The notes below the pieces were generated by a model. That model searched no databases, had not been told where the DNA came from, and was given only the letters and a program-made list of their open reading frames with translations. From Chitinophaga sp. YR627 (GTDB lineage Bacteria; Bacteroidota; Bacteroidia; Chitinophagales; Chitinophagaceae): DNA of 64,000 nt. Every line of letters starts with the position of its first letter. Position 1 is the stretch's first letter. Position numbers and translations under genes: made by a program. Of the stretch, positions 51,164 to 59,500 are shown one piece after another. The stretch covers positions 620,001 to 684,000 of the forward strand of contig NZ_FOUX01000006.1 of NCBI RefSeq assembly GCF_900114995.1, in the 5' to 3' direction.

Positions 51164-51183
51164 AATACCAACTAGTTGGTATT
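51164..51183. promoter_or_regulatory. 20-bp perfect palindrome, copy P2
   Basis: AATACCAACTAGTTGGTATT, fully palindromic, in the 408-bp divergent spacer between the TIR-like-GAF gene and the plus-strand gene at 51391. ACCAACTAGTTGGT is of the kind bound by TetR-type repressors. The spacer holds no gene. Confidence 0.6.
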
Positions 51184-51390
51184 TTTGACAGGATAATGTC
51201 AATTGAAACAACCGGTTCCTGAAATGACCATGTGCCAATTGAACATACCCCAACTGCTTTCAGGCCGTGGATCGCTGTCATACACCGGTTTGTCCACATT
51301 TTGGCCTCAAAACTGTGCGTAACTGTTGCCCCTTATAAGCTGGATCGCTCTGCTGATTGCTGTAAATTTAGGTACTCAAAATAATTACTA

Positions 51391-52146
51391 ATGGCAAGAC
51401 AGAATTCCCTCATCACCTTTACCGGGAAACTCGGTAATATCATCGGCTACGAGCGCAATGGAAAGTATTTCCTGCGCAGTGCGCCAGAAAAAGTAAGACA
51501 GACGCCCGCTACCCGGCGCGCAGCCAGACGGTTCGGAATGATCAGCAGGAAAGCGGCATTGATTCGAAAAGCTATTTACGGCGAAATGGATATTCTCTGT
51601 GACAGTGGACATATTAACCGACTGAACAGGACATTGATCAAATCCGCAGGCGATCATACAGCCATAAATGGCTTCCGCTTTAATGAACACGCAGGAATAG
51701 ACCGGTTCCTTTCCATGGCGCCCAGATTATTCAGGAACGGCATCCTGCATTTTCCGGCGCAAAGTCTTTTACAACACAGAGATATATTGTCCCTGGAAAT
51801 AACCGTGATCGTCACACATATTGATTTTAAACACGATAAGGTCCTCCATACGGAAACAATAACGATGACGGTTGATAATAGGGAAGATTTTAAAGGAATG
51901 GATGTACCACTGGAGATGTCGCACGCCGGGACCCGGATCGTGACCTTGCAGGTAAGAGGCATGCACAAAGATGGCCCTGCCCGCAATAAAAGCTTCTTCG
52001 CTGCTGATATCATTGCTGTAAAAGAAGCACAGATACCTGTGTTTTTCAGTAAACAAAGCATACCGCAACAGGCTTTCCCAGATAGGGGCGGACCCATGGG
52101 AGATGTATGTAAGGCAGCTGTCCTGACGGTTATAAAAAGGGAATAA
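51391..52146 (+). CDS. Hypothetical protein of a Bacteroidota-restricted type
   Basis: 251 aa, no signal peptide. The N-terminus (ITFTGKLGNIIGYERNGKYF then LRSAPEKVRQTPATRRAARR) recalls short conserved proteins with G-K-hG-hGY and T-x(3)-RR motifs found in Bacteroidota (DUF6266-like), often near phage or secretion loci. The rest is beta-rich (LEITVIVTHIDFKHDKVLHT, TRIVTLQVRGMHKDG). I cannot assign a function. It stands divergent from the TIR-like gene and convergent with the FRG operon. Confidence 0.65.
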   Translation: MARQNSLITFTGKLGNIIGYERNGKYFLRSAPEKVRQTPATRRAARRFGMISRKAALIRKAIYGEMDILCDSGHINRLNRTLIKSAGDHTAINGFRFNEHAGIDRFLSMAPRLFRNGILHFPAQSLLQHRDILSLEITVIVTHIDFKHDKVLHTETITMTVDNREDFKGMDVPLEMSHAGTRIVTLQVRGMHKDGPARNKSFFAADIIAVKEAQIPVFFSKQSIPQQAFPDRGGPMGDVCKAAVLTVIKRE

Positions 52147-52417
52147 ATAGCTCCTTAGCCGCAGTAAGATCATTTTGAGTCCTGTACCTGTTTATCTCTC
52201 CTTTCATCGCATAATTATGCTCAGCTTATACTTCAGCATACCACTGAGGTGAGTACCCGCTTTGCTATGTCCGAACATCAGATAGCAAAAGATGCACATT
52301 GTCCCTGGTACTATATCAAAACATATAACCCGATCAAGTCCACCTCATCACTACGGCTAATGTACCAGACTATCCCGTTTGCAACCGGCGAAGTAGCTCT
52401 GCCAGCCAGGGCATTAC

Positions 52418-52921
52418 CTATAAATACTTTTTATTCAGATATTTTGCCAGACCATCCAAATCCGGAAACATCGTAAAGTTATTAACCCCGGCAGCATCCT
52501 TGAGTTTATAAGGATTCATTACCCATATGCAAGGTGAACTGCCATTTAAATTTCCCTGCTTATCACATCCCTCCAGTGCAAAATACAAGGCAGCGCTGAG
52601 TATCTCAGTCCAGTCAAGTATCCGCGTCCTTACACCATGGTGCTGCATAATAAACAATATGTCCCAGTCACTTACCTGCTGACGGTGTAACGCTCTTGCT
52701 CTTGATCGAAATTCGTAATAAAGGTCGCTTTCGATATCCCAGCAATCTGCGGTGATATATTTCTTCTTATATGGAACAATATTTCTAAAAAGCCCGGGAC
52801 TTAGGTCCCAGCTCATCTGAGTATGACCACGATAAAAACATTCCTCGTTTTTATCGAATCCCAGCTCGGATTTCGCCTTGTTGATGGCGTCTATAAATTT
52901 TAACCAATCAGGATGATACAT
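52418..52921 (-). CDS. FRG-domain protein, compact
   Basis: 167 aa. FRG domain motifs are CFYRGHTQMSWDLSPGLFRN, FIMQHHGVRTRILDWTEILS and a closing FTMFPDLDGLAKYL. FRG proteins usually have a longer insert between the DWT block and the end; here only about 60 residues separate them, so it is a short or partly deleted version. FRG (named after Phe-Arg-Gly) domains recur in phage and defence contexts with unknown biochemistry. Last gene of the four-gene minus-strand operon, 75 bp after the TIR-propeller gene. Confidence 0.8.
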   Translation of the reverse strand: MYHPDWLKFIDAINKAKSELGFDKNEECFYRGHTQMSWDLSPGLFRNIVPYKKKYITADCWDIESDLYYEFRSRARALHRQQVSDWDILFIMQHHGVRTRILDWTEILSAALYFALEGCDKQGNLNGSSPCIWVMNPYKLKDAAGVNNFTMFPDLDGLAKYLNKKYL

Positions 52922-52996
52922 AATTCTAGTATTTATCTGGCGCAGCCGCCATTCTTTTTGCCATATTAACTGCTGAAGGCCCCAAACATACTATCC

Positions 52997-55630
52997 TCAC
53001 AATTCCGATGAAACCAGTCCCGGCATATTCAACCTATAACTAAAACTCCCGAAATCCAGAAAAAAATACTTCCCGTCACCAGAAAAATAATACCCTTGTG
53101 CCTCTTCCAGATGAATCCCCGGCAGCTTGATATCAAAGTGCATATTCCTTTGCTCAACAAGATCCACTACCTCCAGCTCACCATTGATCAACACAAGCGC
53201 CCACCGCCCATCCGGACTTTTACTATACCTTGCCCAGTCATCCGGATTGGGATTTGGGTGTGTTTCGCCCATATTATTATAAGCCTCTTCATTCTCGAAG
53301 AAAACAGCATTATTAGACATGTCGTCATCTACACCAATAAAGAAAGCAAACAGTTTGTTGGCATTCACACACGAACCGGCCTCGTTATTACTATATCCGA
53401 TTTGTGAGGAAGTCTGTTCCGGATGTTGCTGCAGGAGGGGCTTGTTCCAGGAAGCGAAATTGATACAGGGTACCTCTGCATCCGTCTGACAGGAGTAAAA
53501 GGCATATATCCCATTTTGATCGCATTTAAGATCAGTGATACCTCCACTGGAATGTCCTGCCAGGAATTCGAGGTTACTGGATAAGCTTCGATAGAATAGA
53601 TCATTTCCCCGTGAAAAAATAAATGCGGATGTATATGGGTCATATATTATATTATCTGACTTCGCAGTGGTCTGAAAGGCTATTTGCCTGAATGATTCCG
53701 GAAGCTTTTTCAGAAGAATATGGTATAGGTTGATATCGTCTTTTTGTGAAACAGCAATAACAACACTGTCACCTGCTGCATAGATGATCTTTCCTTCGGT
53801 GAAATGTTCTTCCGGTACATTTTCTAATGTAAAAGGAGCTTTCCAGTTCTCAACCGTGTCCGTGTAATCGGCCAGATAATAGGTATCACCGGCTCCTAGC
53901 AAAGCGGTCATTTTCTTGTCCTTAATATAGGTGTCCCACACATGATAACCATTAAACAGGGGTGTAATGGCGCTGACAATTCCTTTTTGCAGGTCAATCA
54001 GCTGTCTGTAGAGACTTGTGTCAGATTGTAGATAGACGTTTAACCGGTCATTTAAGGTAAACTCGATCGTCTTTAGCGCCAGTTTATCCGGAACGGAGGT
54101 TTTAAAGTCGCTGACATGTGTGAGTCGTGAATCTGAGATATCATACAGATGAATTGTCAGATCCTGTATTGCTTCGTTCCCTTTATAAAGAGGGGTACTA
54201 TAGATGACTAACTGGTGTGTTTGTTCGTTGACGCTGATACCAAAGCGAGGTTGCCAGTTTTTATATGGCTGGATCAGCGTATCCTGATCTGTCAGCATTG
54301 TTTTCCCGTCTCTGGAACGATAATATCGGATAATATACTGGTCATCTGAAGCATCATAACTCGGTTTTGATTCAATAATAATGAACCCCTTTCTGTCCGG
54401 GAGGACTGTGATGAGTTCAGTCTGTGTACTCACCGGATTATCCAGCGCTTCATCCTCCCAGCCATAGACGTTTTTCCTTGCCACAGACAAGTTGTCGTCC
54501 GTCAGGGCGAGTACGCCATTATCCCAGGTTGTAAAAGCCTTTATTTCTTCAATGTTTTGTCTGCTGTCATATCTGTATTCCCGGAAATTGTCAGCCAGGG
54601 AAGCCATAAATAATAACCCAAGATCGGTTGGTGTAACACTATTGGTATCACAATAATCGGACAGCGCTCCTTGTGCAAGTCTTCGGTTATGTGTTAATGC
54701 CTCTTTTGCCAGCATATAGGAGGCCCCGTATTCACCAGATCCGAACAGGTTGCGCGTTTGTTCCAGTGAAGACCGTTTAGCTTCTTCTTTAAGACTGCTT
54801 GCTGAAATGCCGAGCTTTGTATTCGTCTCGAGTAAGGCAATGGCCGATTGATGAAGGGTGTGCTTTGTATAGGAAAGGCTGTCCGTAGTTATTGATAGCA
54901 TCTCCAGCGCCTGCCGACGGGCAGTATTGGATGAATCCAATGATTGTCTGGACAGTGCAAGGTCCCTGCCTAGCTTTTCTCCGGCCTCGCGACTTTTTGT
55001 TTCGGCTATCTGCAAACTGTCAAGTTTGTCTGATTGCAGTGCCAGCGCTTTTGTCCTGCCAATCAATTGCCGTGTCAGATAGATACTGCCAAGGATCATG
55101 GTAAGCAGAATAACACCCGTGATACCAGCAGCTCTTCTGAGTTGATAGTTTGATTTATTATACAGAAAGGAATCGCTGATAAAATCAATCACCTGTGGTG
55201 ATGCCTTTTCTTCCCGGATGAAGGTGGCGTCTTCAGAAATAAAACTGATGGTGTCAATATTTTTTTCCTGTACCCATTTCGTTTGCTGAAAAGCCCCAAA
55301 ATTGATGCACTGGAATATTCCCTTATTGCGTACATGCCTTTTGTCAACGAAGAGCTCTACCTCGCTTCTTACATGAACGGATTGCAGGGCTTCCGCACTG
55401 GCCACAAATACAAGCATCCTGGCAGACAACGCTTTATTAATAACCTCCTTTGGCAACTCGCGCCCTGGGGGAGTACCGTAATGGTCGAAAAACACCTTGT
55501 AGCCCCTGCTTGTTAACTGCCTTGCTAATGAAGCGGTATAGGCATTACCATCCTTCCTCGAATACGATATGAAAATATCGTCAGAAAAGAAGAAAGGTAG
55601 TACCTTACTTAAGCTAAAACTCCTACGCAT
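52997..55630 (-). CDS. TIR-transmembrane-coiled coil-propeller protein
   Basis: 877 aa. TIR domain at about 15-155 (SDDIFISYSRKDGNAYTASL, GYKVFFDHYGTPPGRELPKE, LVFVASAEALQS and HVRSEVELF with a candidate catalytic Glu), one transmembrane helix (about 167-188), a coiled coil (about 190-290), then about 580 residues of repeated beta strands, probably a WD40-like propeller without clear WD motifs. TIR domains cleave NAD+ or make signals. The TIR stands on the cytoplasmic side; the propeller may sense a partner. It starts 28 bp after the FRG gene upstream. The 75 bp downstream leads into the second FRG gene. Confidence 0.78.
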   Translation of the reverse strand: MRRSFSLSKVLPFFFSDDIFISYSRKDGNAYTASLARQLTSRGYKVFFDHYGTPPGRELPKEVINKALSARMLVFVASAEALQSVHVRSEVELFVDKRHVRNKGIFQCINFGAFQQTKWVQEKNIDTISFISEDATFIREEKASPQVIDFISDSFLYNKSNYQLRRAAGITGVILLTMILGSIYLTRQLIGRTKALALQSDKLDSLQIAETKSREAGEKLGRDLALSRQSLDSSNTARRQALEMLSITTDSLSYTKHTLHQSAIALLETNTKLGISASSLKEEAKRSSLEQTRNLFGSGEYGASYMLAKEALTHNRRLAQGALSDYCDTNSVTPTDLGLLFMASLADNFREYRYDSRQNIEEIKAFTTWDNGVLALTDDNLSVARKNVYGWEDEALDNPVSTQTELITVLPDRKGFIIIESKPSYDASDDQYIIRYYRSRDGKTMLTDQDTLIQPYKNWQPRFGISVNEQTHQLVIYSTPLYKGNEAIQDLTIHLYDISDSRLTHVSDFKTSVPDKLALKTIEFTLNDRLNVYLQSDTSLYRQLIDLQKGIVSAITPLFNGYHVWDTYIKDKKMTALLGAGDTYYLADYTDTVENWKAPFTLENVPEEHFTEGKIIYAAGDSVVIAVSQKDDINLYHILLKKLPESFRQIAFQTTAKSDNIIYDPYTSAFIFSRGNDLFYRSLSSNLEFLAGHSSGGITDLKCDQNGIYAFYSCQTDAEVPCINFASWNKPLLQQHPEQTSSQIGYSNNEAGSCVNANKLFAFFIGVDDDMSNNAVFFENEEAYNNMGETHPNPNPDDWARYSKSPDGRWALVLINGELEVVDLVEQRNMHFDIKLPGIHLEEAQGYYFSGDGKYFFLDFGSFSYRLNMPGLVSSEL

Positions 55631-55658
55631 AAGAATGTGAATAATAGATGATCTGCAG

Positions 55659-56522
55659 TTACAACTTTTTACCCTTAGTTAAATTAGCATCCGGTTCTCC
55701 CTCATCTGTAAATTGCGTGTGTGACCACTCCGCATAAGCTGCAATGCCGTCGAGATCCTGAAAAAGTGAGAACCTGTTCACGCCAAATTTGTCTAACTGA
55801 TATCTGAGATCTGAAAAGCATTCGGATGGAATGATCAAACGCTGCATATCCCGGCTGAATGAAGAGGACTTATTGAAAGGTTCAAAATTATTGGTGCGCT
55901 TATTCAGCTTTTGCGTAGTAAACCATCCCGACTGCGATTGGATCCGGATGGTCGAAATTTCCGGTTGAAATATCTTAGGTTTTGTTTCTTTAAAAGGGTC
56001 TAGTTTGTGTATCTCGGTCGGTTTCAGGAATGCTTTTTCATCGGCAAACAAAACATGTACGACGCCATACTTGCTGGTGGAGGGCTGAGCAATAGCAAAC
56101 CATAAAGCAGCTAAGGGATTGCTTGTCCAGTCAAGCAGGCGTGTCGCCATGCCGTGATGCTGCGCCAGTGCCAGCCATTCCCAGTCATTACCCGGAATCT
56201 TCGAAAGATGCGGTCTTGCCAGACGTTTGAAGTTTTCAAGCATCATTCGCTCTGCAGCGAGCTCATTTCCGCTCCTGATTTTAACCCTGCTCAGTTTCGG
56301 TACAAGAGGCCAATCCTCTTTCTGTCCGCGATATAAAACATATTCCAGGTTAGTGTTTGCTTCTATATAACGAACGAATGTCTCAAGGCAATTTATCTCG
56401 AGGTCGCTGCCATGCTCCTGGCGCTCTTTAGACGTGTACTGCAAAGCGGGTTTCTTCCCTCGTATAGGCCGCTTCATTGCTACCAGACGCTTCTTGGGAA
56501 CCGCTTTTTTAATTGCTGCCAT
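55659..56522 (-). CDS. FRG-domain protein, full length
   Basis: 287 aa. A basic N-terminus (KKAVPKKRLVAMKRPIRGKK) precedes the FRG domain: LEYVLYRGQKEDWPLVPKLS, WLALAQHHGMATRLLDWTSN, PLAALWFAIAQPS, FSRDMQRLIIPSECFSDLRY and SLFQDLDGIAAYAEW. Complete by comparison with the shorter FRG at 52418. Second gene of the operon, 76 bp after the giant CHAT protein and 28 bp before the TIR gene. The presence of two divergent FRG proteins around one TIR protein suggests a defined role in the complex rather than a chance neighbour. Confidence 0.85.
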   Translation of the reverse strand: MAAIKKAVPKKRLVAMKRPIRGKKPALQYTSKERQEHGSDLEINCLETFVRYIEANTNLEYVLYRGQKEDWPLVPKLSRVKIRSGNELAAERMMLENFKRLARPHLSKIPGNDWEWLALAQHHGMATRLLDWTSNPLAALWFAIAQPSTSKYGVVHVLFADEKAFLKPTEIHKLDPFKETKPKIFQPEISTIRIQSQSGWFTTQKLNKRTNNFEPFNKSSSFSRDMQRLIIPSECFSDLRYQLDKFGVNRFSLFQDLDGIAAYAEWSHTQFTDEGEPDANLTKGKKL

Positions 56523-56598
56523 CGCTTGTTTATTTAACGTGTAATTGTTGTTTCACATCGTCATATATTTTCCTTAATGACGGGTTGCCCACATCTTT

Positions 56599-59500
56599 CT
56601 ATATCTCCTTCAGCAACTGCAGCTTCAGCTGCGCAAGACACTTCCGCAATCCACCCAATTCCTTTATCGTTTTTTCATTCCTGTCTTTTTTCTTTTTCTC
56701 ATCATCCTTCGCTTTTCTTTCATTCAGGAAATCTAATGTGAACTGCAACGCATCATCCAGAAACTCCAGGTGCTCTACCTCCGCCATTTTCCTTCCTTTT
56801 GAACCAGCCTTCGACCATCGCCGCTGATAAGCAGCAAGTGTATCGGTGAATAGTTGATGCTCGTTTTCTTCGGTGTAACTAATGAGCATGATACAAAGGT
56901 GAATGTCTGCGATCTCCAGGAACCGCCAGTAATCTCCATTTGTGGCTTGTGTATTCACATCTGACAACCGCTCTTTCAACTTTGCGACCAGACACTCTTT
57001 GTTCTGCGGTAGCCGGATAGTGGTGTTTTCAATTTTCAGCTCTTTATCCCATTCACATTTTTCCAGTAGCGAGAGTATATATAAGAGTCCGTTGTAGCTT
57101 ACATATGTATACGTCTTATACTTATTATTCCTGACACCGTCTGCCATATAGTAATGAGAGGCTGCCTGCAGATACGCCCCGGCCTTGTCGTCGGGTGCGG
57201 TTGACATAAATGCTTTCCGCTTATAGGCACTCCCGGTCAGTGAATATCGGTGCCCGGTCTTCCCAAGCAGCAGGAGGTTTTTCAGATTGGTGATCACATC
57301 TTCTACATCCTTAATGAGGACTGCCTCTCTTTCCTTATCTACGCCTTTTTTAAATTCAAGCAACGGTCTTTTACTCTTGACATTATAGTACTTTTCTAAT
57401 GCCTCAAAAGAGATAGAACCACTTTCCAGTTCCTCAATACTTTCGAATTTGAAGATAGCCATATCGTAATCATACAGATCGACGTATGCCATGCCTTCAA
57501 GTTCGGTAATGGTGGCATTGCGTATACCCGCCTTGTCTACCGCCTTAGAGATAGCGTCCAGTTTTGCCAGATAATCAGCTTCAGTGTAATCGCCGTTTTC
57601 CATATCATTGAGCAGATTTTTCAGTACGATTTCTGCCTGTTGTGCGATGACGAAATTGAAGCTGAACATTTTCTCTTTGTCGACTTTGATACGAAGCCGG
57701 TAGAACGGATCCCCGTAGCACTGATATGCTCCCCAGGTATTATTCCGGTGTTTGAATTTATTATAGATCACTTCACGCGCAGATCTGACCGCATCACCAA
57801 ATGTGTCACCGGCAAACATCCGTTCATAGAAAACTTTGGTGAAGTTAGCCGCAGCTTCATCATCAACTGCCCATCCCGTCACAACAGCCACCTTTACGCC
57901 GTTCTCGATCATCTGCGTACCCAGGTTAGCCGCCAGTTTATAGCGTTCCCGGTACAGTTTATCGTCCACGCCATTTACCTTACCAAGATAACAGCAGTTG
58001 ATAAACACCAGTTCTGGTACGGAGCTCATCTGGCCGATATCAAATGATGTAAGATATACGCCGTTACCGATGACCATACCTGATTTATCCGGCGACTTCG
58101 GATCATATATACCGTGTCCGGCAAGATGGAGGATCTTGTAATCGTCTTTGTATAAAGATTCAATAATAGTATGCGCTTCGCCATCAGGAATATGCAATGC
58201 ATCAAAGCCATTATCAATTAATATCCTGTTTGCGACCCTGCCTTCTTCCAGCGCACCTGGTAATGGCGCAAGATAACCGCTTAGGTTAGGGGAGGCGATG
58301 ATGAGTGCTGTATCTTTAACAACGTTGTTGATCTTGATCCTGTAGTCTTCCGTTGCCAGTTGCCTGATCATACCGGCATTGATGCAGAATGGTCTGGCAT
58401 CAGAGACGCTGTCCTGCAATAGCTCCCAGGGGTATCCGGCAGTATTTTTATCAAGTATCCAGTTGATATGCCATTGCTTTTTCAACTGTTCTTTGAAATC
58501 GTTGGGGATCATCAGTTCAAACACTGTCCTGGCCAGAGAAGGCGTCCAGTGATTGTTGGTAGAGATCTCTTCTAATAATTTTTCGATGACTTTGTTGCTG
58601 GTATACAGCTCCCGCAGTTCTTCCCGTGCACCACCTGTAGAAGCACTGAAAGTGAGGGGCCCCTCGATCGCCTTATCACCCTCAGTAATGAATGTTCGCT
58701 TTACAGTGATCCTGTTCCACCACTCGTCCATGTATTCGGCGTTAATACGCAGCTTGGACCCCAGGGCCCTGTTGATCGTTTTATCTACCGAAATGTTGAT
58801 GGATCTGTTTTCTTCCTTTGCTATGTTATTGAGGTGATAGAAACAACTCAATGCGCGATCTTCATATTGTTCAATGAACTCAACATTCTCTATCAGCCTG
58901 GCATCGCCATTGAAGAGTTGTTTTACCTTGTTATTGGCATTAGCTACCGCCTGTAATATCGCTCTGACAGAATTGCCAACTGTCAGTCCGCCGTAACCAC
59001 AGCCTATGATCAGCGAGGTGATCCCGGTCATTTTTGATTGAGAGGCATAGTTCTTAAACGGCAGCTTACTGTTTAGATTGATCAGATACTTGGATACACC
59101 CTGTTCAACGGTCTGTGTCAGCTGGAAGGCGGTCAATCCGCCAAAATCCCCCAGGCCAACAATAATCGCTCCCTTAAAATCATCCTGTCCGGATACCAGT
59201 ACTTCGGTACTACCTATCTTTCCGGGATACAAACCTAATTTATGCCGTTGCAATAAAGCTCCCTTTAAATTAACATCAATGGCGTGTTCCGCATTAATAA
59301 TACCATCACCATCAAAATGACCTGCCAGCACAGGATATTGGGCATATTTCAGGTCTCCCTGAGAAATGGAAACCTGCAATGGATTGTCGCTGCTGCGTAT
59401 GCTATCTTCGGCATCATAGCCGAGCATTGTCCGGTAGACACCTCTTTCCGAAGTATCGAAATCGACAGCAGGAGGGAGGGTGAAAGTACGCTCGCCACGG

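Noticed and set aside
52249..52476. 75-codon plus-strand frame before the compact FRG gene
   Set aside because: Overlaps the FRG coding sequence in antisense and shows no coding character.
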